Source of the DNA: a virus
Strand: one strand, 5' to 3'
DNA: 33,606 bases
IMG/VR virus record: IMGVR_UViG_3300046787_000219
Coordinates: 1-33,606 of that record
The notes under the pieces are model-generated. The model had not been told where the DNA came from. It made no database searches and saw only the letters and a list, made by a program, of their open reading frames with translations. This document shows, piece after piece, positions 6,800 through 13,770 of the stretch. A program made the position numbers and the translations under genes. Each line of letters begins with the position of its first letter. Position 1 is the first letter of the stretch.

Positions 6800-7003
6800 C
6801 TATTCGGGGTCACTTCGGAAGCCAATGTGAAGTTCAGGGAACCTAAAATCTGGTGCAGTTTCGACTTGTGCGAAGCCAGTGGTCGGAGAGTTGTCGAAGG
6901 TCGGCCGACACTTGTGCTGCTCTCTCCACTCAAGAATTAGAGCGTAGGCGTCCTCGTCATCGGTCTCAATTTCCGACCCACACGAGCAACGCTCACGAAT
7001 CAT
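6800..7003 (-). CDS. Hypothetical protein with a Cys motif, 67 aa
   Basis: Begins MIRERCSCGSE and has a third Cys at residue 32 (HKCRP), so it may bind a metal, but the fourth ligand is not clear. It starts immediately after the stop of the 7004 gene (TAA-ATG). About 160 bases after it, to 6636, contain no convincing gene. No known family recognised. Confidence 0.55.
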   Translation of the reverse strand: MIRERCSCGSEIETDDEDAYALILEWREQHKCRPTFDNSPTTGFAQVETAPDFRFPELHIGFRSDPE

Positions 7004-7363
7004 TTATCGTTCTCCGACACCTGCAGTTTTCCACTGCAACTCAATCATCTTGCCAGCGGTCTGAGTAGCGTTCATCGCTTCACTCAACTGACGTAACTTA
7101 GTCTTGATACGGTTCACTTCGACCTTCTTCAACTCGGCCGCCTGTCGTGCTTCAAGAGCCTGCAACTTCGCAACGGCATTTCTCTCAGCCACATTTCCTT
7201 GAGCGTCCAAGAACGTGATGTACTCAATGCGGTCAGCCTCAAGTTCCAAAATTACTGCAGCCGATTCAGTCTCACCAAGAAGTTGAACACCCTTCTCAGA
7301 TTGTTGTCGTATTTCATACAACTCACGAATAACGTCAGCAGGATACTCAATCAGTCTAGTCAA
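7004..7363 (-). CDS. Hypothetical helical protein, about 119 aa
   Basis: Mostly charged helix, with residues about 50-110 (NAVAKLQALEARQAAELKKVEVNRIKTKLRQLSEAM) giving a coiled-coil pattern. Two TTG starts are possible: 7387 and 7363. I favour 7363 because GAGGAG lies seven to eight bases upstream and it sits just at the end of the previous gene. No ATG is available. It is located within the recombination module, downstream of the annealing-protein candidate, and might be an accessory to it; this is only context. Confidence 0.6.
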   Translation of the reverse strand: MTRLIEYPADVIRELYEIRQQSEKGVQLLGETESAAVILELEADRIEYITFLDAQGNVAERNAVAKLQALEARQAAELKKVEVNRIKTKLRQLSEAMNATQTAGKMIELQWKTAGVGER

Positions 7364-7499
7364 TGTCTTGCTCCTCGATTTCCTCAATCACTTTCATTAG
7401 ACGGATACCTAGCCGAGTTGCCTCGGCTAGATACCCTTCCGCCTGTAGGTCAGACTTTGCCTCTGCAGCCATTTGGCTCAATTCAGCAATAGCCGTCAC
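7356..7499 (-). CDS. Hypothetical small helical protein, 47 aa
   Basis: A short ORF filling the gap after the annealing-protein candidate, starting best at GTG 7499 (10 bases after that gene's stop) and overlapping the next gene at its end. The sequence (SQMAAEAKSDLQAEGYLAEATRLGIRL) is a predicted helix ending in an acidic tail. The ribosome site is weak. Longer versions of the frame would overlap the upstream gene. Confidence 0.5.
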   Translation of the reverse strand: MTAIAELSQMAAEAKSDLQAEGYLAEATRLGIRLMKVIEEIEEQDID

Positions 7500-7509
7500 C
7501 AGTATGCGT

Positions 7510-8031
7510 CTATTTATCTGCAGTGGGTGCGAACGTGGCAACTTTAGCCTCAATTGCCTTCAACACGTCAGCACCTGCTCTACGCCCTCTAGCGTCATTG
7601 TAAAGGGCACGGGCAGCGTCAATGTTTGGTAGTGCAGCAATTTCAGCAGACCAGTCACGGGCAGGCTGAGGTGTTACTCCACGCTGCACCTTTTCCATTT
7701 CCTCACGGCTAGTCCGTTTGTTGCCCGACATGTTCATGTTAGCGAGGCAGCGTCCAATGGCCGAGGTCTCGCAGTTCTCAAGGGCACTGGTCTTATTTGC
7801 CATGCCGTTCATGCCGTCCACCTCAAAGGCTAGACCCGTTGCTTTAGCCAGACCGTGCAACTGCTCGTCAGCGGTCAAGTAAATAGTCGCTTGGACTACC
7901 CACGTGTTCACTTGTCGGTCTTGCAACGTAGTCAGGTTCGTAGTTATGACCCTCATGTCTGGGTACAACTCGTGGGCACGCTTTAGACGTGCCTCAACTG
8001 TCTCGTAATCTTCTGGGTTGAATTGTGCCAT
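7510..8031 (-). CDS. Putative ssDNA-annealing protein (Rad52/ERF-like), 173 aa
   Basis: The stretch A-N-K-T-S-A-L-E-N-C-E-T-S-A-I-G-R-C-L (about 78-96) matches the T-S-A-x-x-x-x-E-T-S-A-I-G-R-A-L core seen in ERF/Rad52-type phage annealing proteins, and the preceding strands (RVITTNL, TWVVQATIYL) fit the fold. It is shorter than typical ERF proteins. It lies directly downstream of the YqaJ exonuclease, the usual arrangement for an exonuclease-annealase recombination pair. Assignment rests on that motif and context; a non-annealing role is possible. Confidence 0.6.
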   Translation of the reverse strand: MAQFNPEDYETVEARLKRAHELYPDMRVITTNLTTLQDRQVNTWVVQATIYLTADEQLHGLAKATGLAFEVDGMNGMANKTSALENCETSAIGRCLANMNMSGNKRTSREEMEKVQRGVTPQPARDWSAEIAALPNIDAARALYNDARGRRAGADVLKAIEAKVATFAPTADK

Positions 8032-8036
8032 TTCCC

Positions 8037-8936
8037 TTATCCCTTCTTGTTCACTAGGTACGGTGCACCGTTACCACGAGCCTGTCGGGTAACAATTACG
8101 TTGCCCTCAACTAGACCCTTCTTGGCTTTACCCATGGCGTCAAGCACACGGGACTTCATTTCATTTAGGTGGCGTTCAGCCTGCTCCTGCTCTTTCAGAG
8201 CAATCGTGTAGTACATGCCGAGGTCACCTAAGTCCTCCTCACCCTCAGGGTCAATCTCAGGGTGCAGTTTGCGGATTGTGTCGTAGGTACTGGCACTGCC
8301 GTCATAGTCAGGCTGTCGGTGGTCTGCAACACAAGCACGGAAGTTCAATGCCGTATCAAGGTTCATCTGCTGCTCAAAGTCATTAGCAGCCAGTTCATAC
8401 TCAACGTACTTTGAACCTTGGAACAACACGACCACGTAGGCGTGTGAGAATCCAAAGGTCTGCAAGTACCACTGAACCTGAGTGGCGTAATAGACGGGCA
8501 CGCCTTGATACCAGTCGTCCTCATAGCGTGCAGTCTTTACCTCAATAATTCCGTACTGCCCGTCAGCCGTCTCGTAGATAGCGTCAGGGTTGCTCAACTG
8601 CCACGGACGCTCAACGTGTGTCCACGTACCAGCGTCACGGTGCAACTTGAGTTCAGGGTGCAACTCAGCAAACTTGTCCAGCACAACTGGCTCAAGACGT
8701 GTTCCCCACTCGGCGGCAGGATTGGTAACTTCCTCACGTTCAATTTGCTTTGTCTTTTCAGCCCACAGAGTTACGGCCGACTTCCAAGGGCTGCAACCGA
8801 CAATGGCTGCAACTTCAGAACCGCCAATACCAGTAGCACGCAGGTCGTGCCACTCTGGGGATTTAGGGTCGTAACTTCCAACACGGCGAGCCGTGCCTAA
8901 AGTCTCGCCCAATGATGTATCTTGTTTCTTAGGCAT
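8037..8936 (-). CDS. YqaJ-type recombination exonuclease, 299 aa
   Basis: PD-(D/E)XK exonuclease of the YqaJ/lambda-Exo family. It opens with SPEWHDLRATGIGGSEVAAIVG (26-47), typical of YqaJ. Likely active-site residues are E82 (W-G-T-R-L-E-P), D118 (S-N-P-D-A) and E132-x-K134 (I-I-E-V-K-T), followed by VPVYYATQVQWYLQTFG (146-162). It digests one strand of DNA ends to give 3' tails for annealing. A helical C-terminal part (245-299) is typical of phage forms. The ATG has AGGAAA upstream and lies behind a leader sharing AGAAAGATAGG with the early genes at 12101 and 13156, so it begins an operon. Confidence 0.88.
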   Translation of the reverse strand: MPKKQDTSLGETLGTARRVGSYDPKSPEWHDLRATGIGGSEVAAIVGCSPWKSAVTLWAEKTKQIEREEVTNPAAEWGTRLEPVVLDKFAELHPELKLHRDAGTWTHVERPWQLSNPDAIYETADGQYGIIEVKTARYEDDWYQGVPVYYATQVQWYLQTFGFSHAYVVVLFQGSKYVEYELAANDFEQQMNLDTALNFRACVADHRQPDYDGSASTYDTIRKLHPEIDPEGEEDLGDLGMYYTIALKEQEQAERHLNEMKSRVLDAMGKAKKGLVEGNVIVTRQARGNGAPYLVNKKG

Positions 8937-8974
8937 TTATTAGTTTCCTATCTTTCTCAGTAACTGCCTGCAAT

Positions 8975-9005
8975 ACAGAGGGCTCATCTTTTTGAGTACC
9001 TCTGT
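8975..9005. promoter_or_regulatory. Hairpin in the divergent exonuclease/WhiB region
   Basis: ACAGAGG and CCTCTGT form a 7-bp stem, continued by CTC/GAG around an 8-nt loop. Read on the plus strand it is followed by TTT, so it resembles an intrinsic terminator that would stop plus-strand transcripts before the WhiB gene. Read on the minus strand it lies 39 bases before the exonuclease ATG and could be part of its leader or an operator. Confidence 0.45.
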
Positions 9006-9088
9006 TTTGCATTTCAGCCACGTGTTCATTTAGTATTGCCCTACCAGTCTAGCAAACGGCTAAGACATTTATTACCAAGGATAGGCAC

Positions 9089-9442
9089 GTGTACAAAACT
9101 AGCCAAGAACGCAGAGACCACGACAAGTTACTTGAAGCCATGGACGCCATGGACGAATCACCATCGTGCTACAACTACCCCGATGCATTTTTCCCAGACA
9201 CGACAAACTACATTCACTCATGGGAAGTCAAGTGGGCAATTTCAACCTGCAACGACTGCCCTATCAAACAACTCTGTGCTGAGTACGGCATGAAGTGGGA
9301 AGTGCACGGAATCTGGGGTGGCACACTTCCACGTGAACGAGCCAACTGGAGAAAAGCGAACAACCGTTCGATTGAATACGACCGCCCATTTACTGACGGC
9401 AAACGAGTATCAACTAAAAACTCAAAGGGTCAGCAAGTCTGA
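9089..9442 (+). CDS. whiB: WhiB-family transcriptional regulator, 117 aa
   Basis: Has the four [4Fe-4S] cysteines C27, C54, C57 and C63 in the WhiB spacing (C-x2-C-x5-C) and the G-I-W-G-G turn (74-78) followed by a basic stretch, PRERANWRKANNR. Such proteins bind the region-4 end of the host housekeeping sigma factor and alter promoter choice; phage WhiB proteins are known to affect host gene expression. GTG start with AAGGATAGG upstream. It is the only plus-strand gene in the 1-13.3 kb part, diverges from the exonuclease and overlaps the end of the sigma-like gene tail to tail by about 21 bases. Confidence 0.93.
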   Translation: MYKTSQERRDHDKLLEAMDAMDESPSCYNYPDAFFPDTTNYIHSWEVKWAISTCNDCPIKQLCAEYGMKWEVHGIWGGTLPRERANWRKANNRSIEYDRPFTDGKRVSTKNSKGQQV

Positions 9443-10006
9443 TAAGCGGCTCAGTCCACGCTGCACACGCTTGAGAGCCCCGTCTTTGGTCAATCCAATG
9501 AGCGGGGCAATCTCCTCATAGGTGAGCCCGTCACGGAATCGCAACGTCAGGCAGTGCTTCAAGTCAGCAGGAAGCCCATAGAACTCACTACGTATTTCAC
9601 CCATGACCGACACTGCAAGATTAGCCTCATACGGCACGTTGAGCGGCTGTCCAGTCATAGGGTGCTCTGCAACAACTGTCTGCGGTGTCTCCTCCCAGAC
9701 GTACGGCAGAGCCCGTTCAAGAACCTCAACCGTGTACACCCTGTTCTGCCGAAGCGGTGCACCGTTGCTCACCGCCTGCTCACGGGCACAATACTTCGCC
9801 GCCTCCCTACGCAACGTCACATAGAGTTTCGCCTTTCCATGCGGCTCAGAACGCCAACGCTCAACATGGTGAACATGCTTGACCAGCCAAAGATACAACT
9901 CAGCCGTAACGTCCTCAGCATCAACGGCCGACCACTTACTGCCAATCACATGACCCACTTTTGACGCCGTAGACAATTCCTCAGCCGTCAGCAATTCAGT
10001 ACTCAT
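9422..10006 (-). CDS. Phage sigma-factor-like protein, 194 aa
   Basis: The C-terminal part looks like sigma region 4: LPADLKHCLTLRFRDGLTYEEIAPLIGL then a recognition helix TKDGALKRVQRGLSRL (about 143-190). The N-terminal part (DAEDVTAELYLWLVKH, about 29-44) resembles a region-2 helix. It is shorter than ECF sigma factors' usual two-domain form but close in size. It overlaps the phosphoesterase stop (four bases) and converges on WhiB. It is the best candidate in the window to recognise the special early promoters. An anti-sigma or simple DNA-binding role cannot be excluded. Confidence 0.65.
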   Translation of the reverse strand: MSTELLTAEELSTASKVGHVIGSKWSAVDAEDVTAELYLWLVKHVHHVERWRSEPHGKAKLYVTLRREAAKYCAREQAVSNGAPLRQNRVYTVEVLERALPYVWEETPQTVVAEHPMTGQPLNVPYEANLAVSVMGEIRSEFYGLPADLKHCLTLRFRDGLTYEEIAPLIGLTKDGALKRVQRGLSRLSDLLTL

Positions 10007-11244
10007 TTAGAAACCTCAATCGTATTTACCTTCGTGCGAGACCAGAAGTACGGCATGACCGATTCAACCTTCTGCTCAGTGGTCATAGTGAACCTCATCA
10101 AGCACGGGTCAGAAGTCAGCCCGTAAGACTGAGAGAACCATGCCGAGGTGTCGCAGAGTGCACCACCTTGAATCCAATACGTGTCTCCAATCAACGACTG
10201 GAATCGTGGGTGGTGGTAGTGCCCCGTGAAAAGAACGTCAGCGTCACCGATAGGGTCACGAGTTGCAGCCATGCTCTTGAACCAATTGAGAATCTTTCCC
10301 TCAACTCCTGCACCAGCCTTCGCAACGTGACCGTGAGTAAGTCCAACGACCCAGCCCAGAACATCAACCGTCAAAGACAGCCGTTCCTTCTCAGGGAAAC
10401 TGAACGTCACGTGGTCAAGATTGCCTGCAAGTGCGAACGCTTCAGCGACCTGTTCAACGACTGCAATGTCGTCATTATCGCCAAGACTGGTGAACGCTTT
10501 TCCGTTGTGTCGGAACTCACCGTGGTTTCCAGCAACAACTGCAACGTGAACGGGCAGCCCGTGAGACGCAATCGACACCAGAACCTCGGTGAGCAGCCTC
10601 CTGACGAGTTTGACTTGGTCACGGCGGTCAAGTGAAACCGAGAAGGTCTGCATTTCGTACCAGCCCCAAATACCTTCAACGAGGTCTCCAGTAATCGGCA
10701 CGAAGATGCGACTGGCTGCACGTCCAGACTTCTTGAGAGCCTGCAAGTCATCAGCGACAATGCCGCCAATCTGGAGGGCTTTCTCAACCATGCCCTCAAC
10801 GCCGAAGCCGTCTCCTTGACCAGCCTGCAAGTCCGTGAGTTGAAACCCGTAGACACGTTCAAAGTCGGCCGCAACTGGAGGCTTCACACGAGCACGCTTC
10901 GCTACCGAGACAATGTCGTCAATGTCGTAAGACGATAGAGGGGTCTTGCGGCGGAAGTTGAATCGGTACGCACAGAGCCACTCACCGTCATACCGTTGCC
11001 ATCGTGAAGTCCTCGGTGCACCCACGACTTCAAACTCCTCAGGGTCAAAGCCCTGCTCAATCAGGAAGTCATCAAAATTGGGAACGCCCTCACTAGGAGG
11101 CAAGGTTGCCACTCCAGAAGTGCCGTCAAACTCTAAAGATGGTCTCCAGCCCTCAGGGTGCTTATCACGTCGTCTAACCGCTTCTGATGAACTACCACTT
11201 ACCCCGACCTGTAAAAGTGCCTCTAACGGGCTCTTGTCGTTCAT
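10003..11244 (-). CDS. Metallophosphoesterase (calcineurin-like), 413 aa
   Basis: Motifs in order: T-D-L-Q (137-140, with D138; family usually D-x-H), G-D-L-V-E-G (186-191), G-N-H-G-E (239-243), T-H-G-H (303-306) and G-H-Y-H-H (341-345). These are the metal ligands of the calcineurin/Mre11 superfamily; Gln replaces the first His. The N-terminal 130 residues are unassigned. Related actinophage proteins occur near regulatory genes. It may be a nuclease or nucleotide phosphatase; no Rad50 partner is present. Confidence 0.8.
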   Translation of the reverse strand: MNDKSPLEALLQVGVSGSSSEAVRRRDKHPEGWRPSLEFDGTSGVATLPPSEGVPNFDDFLIEQGFDPEEFEVVGAPRTSRWQRYDGEWLCAYRFNFRRKTPLSSYDIDDIVSVAKRARVKPPVAADFERVYGFQLTDLQAGQGDGFGVEGMVEKALQIGGIVADDLQALKKSGRAASRIFVPITGDLVEGIWGWYEMQTFSVSLDRRDQVKLVRRLLTEVLVSIASHGLPVHVAVVAGNHGEFRHNGKAFTSLGDNDDIAVVEQVAEAFALAGNLDHVTFSFPEKERLSLTVDVLGWVVGLTHGHVAKAGAGVEGKILNWFKSMAATRDPIGDADVLFTGHYHHPRFQSLIGDTYWIQGGALCDTSAWFSQSYGLTSDPCLMRFTMTTEQKVESVMPYFWSRTKVNTIEVSK

Positions 11245-11435
11245 GTTTTCTCCTCACACGGGCAAAGACTACGGCGGTGTCTGTAGATACTGGAATAACT
11301 CAGTTTGAGCCCAGCCAGACGAATAGCCTTGACCAAATCATAGTCAGGCAAGTCAGTGACCAGTGCCTCGCTCAACGCTCCCCGATACGGTTCGGGAAGT
11401 GCTGCAACAATTCTGGCTGTCTTGCATAACTTCAT
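11241..11435 (-). CDS. Small helix-turn-helix-like protein, 64 aa
   Basis: Short basic protein with a possible helix-turn-helix: DLPDYDLVKAIRLAG then LKLSYSSIYRHRRSL, the second resembling a recognition helix. C4 and a terminal C-P-C are present. Its stop overlaps the ATG of the phosphoesterase gene by four bases, so the two genes are coupled. It may regulate its operon; not shown. Confidence 0.5.
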   Translation of the reverse strand: MKLCKTARIVAALPEPYRGALSEALVTDLPDYDLVKAIRLAGLKLSYSSIYRHRRSLCPCEEKT

Positions 11436-11502
11436 AGACCCAGCCTAACTCAGTTGAACTCGGTTGAAGTCAAGCGATTGTCGGCCGTGTCGCAAGATAC
11501 AG

Positions 11503-11535
11503 AAAACCCCCGACCACGTCAATGTAGTCAGGGGC
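11503..11535 (-). terminator. Intrinsic terminator of the early operon
   Basis: On the minus strand CCCCTGACTAC pairs with GTGGTCGGGG (one mismatch), followed by TTTTC. It comes about 30 bases after the stop of the last gene of the 13156-11569 operon. A second inverted repeat, AGTAGGG/CCCTACT with a 14-nt loop (11546-11573), overlaps that stop codon. Confidence 0.65.
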
Positions 11536-11568
11536 TCTGTCTCCTAGTAGGGAGATAGGGGGAAAACC

Positions 11569-11859
11569 CTACTGGGAAGTCTTGGCGTACCTCGCCATTC
11601 GGTACTCGGTCAAGTCGGCTTTGAAGTTCTCGTAGGCAATCCATGCTTCGTAGGCAGCCTCACGGTCAAGCCCGTTGTCGGTAATGAACTCCTCAAGCGT
11701 CAGGTACTGGTAGTAAGTGTCCCACTGACCCTTCTCAACCAAGCGGTTCGTGCTCTGGGTCTTGCGTATCCACTCGTGCAACTCCTCAGCCACGCTGTCC
11801 ATAATCCACTCGTGCCACGGATTGTTCTGCTTGTCGTAGTAGGCAATGATGTCGTTCAT
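11569..11859 (-). CDS. Hypothetical acidic protein, 96 aa
   Basis: Rich in Trp, Tyr and Glu with predicted helices (EWIMDSVAEELHEWIRK; REAAYEAWIAYENFKADL). No known family recognised. TAATG overlap with the preceding gene and a terminator directly after it show that it is the last gene of the operon. Small acidic early proteins often inhibit host functions, but no specific role can be assigned. Confidence 0.6.
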   Translation of the reverse strand: MNDIIAYYDKQNNPWHEWIMDSVAEELHEWIRKTQSTNRLVEKGQWDTYYQYLTLEEFITDNGLDREAAYEAWIAYENFKADLTEYRMARYAKTSQ

Positions 11860-12101
11860 TAGTTGCCCTCCGCAGGTAGCACTTCAAGGACTTCAACATT
11901 TAGGTCACGCAACGCTGCACGCAGGTCACGGCTGTTCATGTCCTCAAAGTAGTCAAACACGGCTTTGAACAATTCGTGCCCTAGACCCTCAAGCGGTTCA
12001 GGCTTCGCAGGCACAATGTCCAGCCCAGCGAAGTCAGTGTAGATTTCGTATTCTTTGTTCAGTACTCGTACTGCGTAACGCTCGTACATTCCAGTTTTCA
12101 T
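11859..12101 (-). CDS. Hypothetical early protein, 80 aa
   Basis: The start at 12101 is placed by the leader: TGAGAAAGATAGGGA lies just in front of this ATG, as it does before the 13156 gene, and the frame upstream runs through a promoter. The protein begins MKTGMYERYAVRVLNKEYEIYTD and ends with an acidic segment. Function unknown. It has its own promoter (12138-12169) in addition to read-through from the upstream genes. Confidence 0.65.
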   Translation of the reverse strand: MKTGMYERYAVRVLNKEYEIYTDFAGLDIVPAKPEPLEGLGHELFKAVFDYFEDMNSRDLRAALRDLNVEVLEVLPAEGN

Positions 12102-12118
12102 CAGTTCCCTATCTTTCT

Positions 12119-12133
12119 CAGGCTGTCTGCCTG
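12119..12133 (-). promoter_or_regulatory. 5'-leader hairpin, class II
   Basis: CAGGC-AGACA-GCCTG, a 5-bp stem starting 4 nt after the -10 box, so at or near the mRNA 5' end. It is followed by TGAGAAAGATAGGGA with the ribosome site. The same arrangement occurs at 13173-13187. Confidence 0.6.
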
Positions 12134-12137
12134 TACT

Positions 12138-12169
12138 TAGATACTGACAGGTCTGCAGCCCGAACGCAA
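12138..12169 (-). promoter_or_regulatory. Early promoter, shared architecture copy 2
   Basis: On the minus strand: TTGCGTTC, 18 nt, TATCTA. The 20-base block GCAAATCTATTTGGTAACGA (plus strand) containing the upstream element is also found at 13221-13240. It lies in the 95-base gap before the 12101 gene and explains that gap. Confidence 0.65.
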
Positions 12170-12196
12170 ATCTATTTGGTAACGAATCGGTAACGG

Positions 12197-12409
12197 TCAT
12201 TTGACGGTTTTATCAGCAATTTGAATCGCCAACTCAATCGCAGGGGTCGGCTTGAGAATCATGCCACCCAGAACTTCGGCCTTCTTTGGCGTCACCATTT
12301 CGTACATGGCGGAGACGTGCCCAGCCTCACGCCACTGGTAGAACATTTCCAGCCCCTTGAGTTGCACCCGATTTATTCGCTTGCTCACGCCCGTCTTGAC
12401 CCGTGCCAT
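12197..12409 (-). CDS. Hypothetical basic protein, 70 aa
   Basis: Lys/Arg-rich N-terminus (ARVKTGVSKRINRVQLKG) followed by a mixed segment; no motif recognised. It overlaps the preceding gene in a TGATG junction. A phage promoter directly follows its stop, so it ends a sub-operon. Confidence 0.6.
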   Translation of the reverse strand: MARVKTGVSKRINRVQLKGLEMFYQWREAGHVSAMYEMVTPKKAEVLGGMILKPTPAIELAIQIADKTVK

Positions 12410-12588
12410 CAGTTACTCTCCTCATGCACGCAACCGTGAATCTGGTATCCCAGTTGCACCGCTGTCTCCAGACTGGTCTCAGCGTTGAAGTATGAGAACT
12501 GCCTCAATTTCAAGTAGTCCTCACACGTCTCCACGTGCGTCCAAGTCTGGTTGATTTGCCCTTGAGTAATCACCATTATCCGCTGCAT
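12409..12588 (-). CDS. Hypothetical protein, 59 aa
   Basis: The ATG at 12588 forms a TGATG overlap with the previous stop and has GAGGAGG upstream; a GTG one codon earlier is possible. The protein (QTWTHVETCEDYLKLRQFSYFNAETSLETAVQLGYQIHGC) resembles a small two-helix domain with two Cys. No family recognised. Confidence 0.6.
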   Translation of the reverse strand: MQRIMVITQGQINQTWTHVETCEDYLKLRQFSYFNAETSLETAVQLGYQIHGCVHEESN

Positions 12589-12830
12589 CACTTGTCCTCC
12601 TCGTAACCCAGTGCCAACACCCAGTGAATGTTGCCCCAGATGTCCAGCATGGTCATGCCACCGAATTGAATCTCGCTTCGGTCATAGTTGCCCACGAAGT
12701 AACTCTCCTCACCGTTCGCTGCAAATCGTTTCCCCTCAGGGGCGTCCAGCGTGTAGTTGTCGTGTCGCAGCATGTCTGGGTCAAGTGTCGCTCCAGTCTG
12801 CTCAATCAGTGCCAGTGCCTTCCGCTTCAT
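12588..12830 (-). CDS. Hypothetical protein, 80 aa
   Basis: The ATG at 12830 overlaps the previous stop (TAATG) and has GGAAGGTGG upstream, so it is preferred to an in-frame ATG at 12845. A basic start (KRKALALIEQTG) is followed by aromatic and Gly-rich segments ending in an acidic tail. Not recognised. Confidence 0.6.
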   Translation of the reverse strand: MKRKALALIEQTGATLDPDMLRHDNYTLDAPEGKRFAANGEESYFVGNYDRSEIQFGGMTMLDIWGNIHWVLALGYEEDK

Positions 12831-13156
12831 TACGCCACCTTCCAATCTGGGCGGTGGCAGTAGTCAGCCCACTCGTTCAAGTAGGCGGTCACACGCTCAC
12901 CCGTAATCAACATTCCTGCCTCAAACTTTTTGGCACACTCAGACCCAATCGGGTACTTACCCATGTAGCCACCGTCACGCTCCCAGTCAAGGTACTCACC
13001 CTCAGTTGCAGGTCGTACCTCACCGCCCCCGTACCAGATTTCAACCAAGGCGGTCGGGTTGTTTGTAGGTCGGCCGCACTCAAGGCAATTGCTCAAGTGG
13101 TTCTCGTTCTCCCACCAGTGGTCTGGTACGTTCAAGTTTTCAAGTGTGTACTGCAT
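12830..13156 (-). CDS. Hypothetical zinc-binding protein, 108 aa
   Basis: Two Cys pairs or sites: C24-L-E-C27 and G-S-E-C74-A-K-K, with C99-H100 near the end. The first part up to G-S-E-C-A-K-K has the look of a small zinc-binding domain seen in many actinophage early proteins. It is the first gene of the leftward early operon, directly behind promoter 13193-13224 and leader hairpin 13173-13187, so it should be strongly expressed early. Function unknown. Confidence 0.65.
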   Translation of the reverse strand: MQYTLENLNVPDHWWENENHLSNCLECGRPTNNPTALVEIWYGGGEVRPATEGEYLDWERDGGYMGKYPIGSECAKKFEAGMLITGERVTAYLNEWADYCHRPDWKVA

Positions 13157-13172
13157 TTGTCCCTATCTTTCT

Positions 13173-13187
13173 CAGGCAACTTGCCTG
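13173..13187 (-). promoter_or_regulatory. 5'-leader hairpin, class II (CAGGCAA-G-TTGCCTG)
   Basis: A perfect 7-base inverted repeat around one base, in practice a 6-bp stem with a 3-nt loop, starting 5 nt after the -10. Followed by AGAAAGATAGGGA and the ATG of the 13156 gene. Confidence 0.6.
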
Positions 13188-13192
13188 TATCT

Positions 13193-13224
13193 AAGATAGT
13201 GAAGCATCACCATCAGGAATGCAA
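13193..13224 (-). promoter_or_regulatory. Early leftward promoter, shared architecture copy 3
   Basis: On the minus strand: TTGCATTC, 18 nt, TATCTT. It is back to back with the rightward promoter 13259-13290 in a 177-base divergent control region that contains no gene. Confidence 0.65.
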
Positions 13225-13258
13225 ATCTATTTGGTAACGATTTCGTTATAAAAGAAAG

Positions 13259-13290
13259 TTGCACTCAGCAAACTGATGTGTCAGTATCTT
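13259..13290 (+). promoter_or_regulatory. Early rightward promoter, shared architecture copy 4
   Basis: On the plus strand: TTGCACTC, 18 nt, TATCTT, with GTCAG before the -10 as in copy 2. It drives the three plus-strand genes 13334-14330. It uses the same spacing as the three leftward copies although it faces the other way, which argues against simple duplication of a longer segment. Confidence 0.65.
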
Positions 13291-13294
13291 TGAC

Positions 13295-13312
13295 GTAGCC
13301 AACAACGGCTAC
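13295..13312 (+). promoter_or_regulatory. 5'-leader hairpin, class I
   Basis: GTAGCC-AACAAC-GGCTAC, identical to the minus-strand hairpin at 852-869, again 4 nt after the -10 and followed by an A run and ATAGGGA. Confidence 0.65.
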
Positions 13313-13333
13313 CAAAAAATAGGGAGATACACC

Positions 13334-13744
13334 ATGGCAAAGACAACCGTAATCAACGCAGGGCAGCACCTAAACCTTGATGAACTGATGGGCGACAACA
13401 TTCGCCCTAACGGGCTAGGAGACGGGCACTTTAGCCTAGACACTTTTAGCCTAATCAAACTGGCAGCAAACCCACGTGAGTACAAAGGACACACACTGCA
13501 CGACTTCTACAGCGTAGGCGGCTGGACTGCAGACGGTGTTGGACGCAAGAAGTACATGGGTGAGATGGAGCAAGGTCCACACGCTTACATGAACGGGGTC
13601 GGCGTAATGATTACCGAAGCACCGCAACCAGACGAGATTGCGTACCTAGTGGCCGAGGGCAGCACCGTTGTTCTCAAGGGCACGACATACGTTGTGAAGT
13701 ACGACAAGTTTTTCCGTGACTACAGCCTAGCGGTTGCAGAGTAA
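13334..13744 (+). CDS. Hypothetical early protein, 136 aa
   Basis: First gene behind the rightward early promoter, with AGGGAG before the ATG. Gly- and Asp-rich with no Cys, no membrane segment and no motif I recognise (HLNLDELMGDNIRPNG; EIAYLVAEGSTVVLKGTTYVV near the end may be a small beta domain). Its position suggests expression at once after infection. Confidence 0.65.
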   Translation: MAKTTVINAGQHLNLDELMGDNIRPNGLGDGHFSLDTFSLIKLAANPREYKGHTLHDFYSVGGWTADGVGRKKYMGEMEQGPHAYMNGVGVMITEAPQPDEIAYLVAEGSTVVLKGTTYVVKYDKFFRDYSLAVAE

Positions 13745-13770
13745 CGGGCTAGAGCAGGCAGGAGCAGACA

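Noticed and set aside
6736-6933. 65-aa minus-strand ORF
   Set aside because: It overlaps most of the 6800-7003 gene in another frame, has no ribosome site, and its composition is that of an out-of-frame reading.
9036-9293. 85-aa plus-strand ORF overlapping WhiB
   Set aside because: Out-of-frame shadow of the WhiB gene, which has all four cysteines and a good GTG start.
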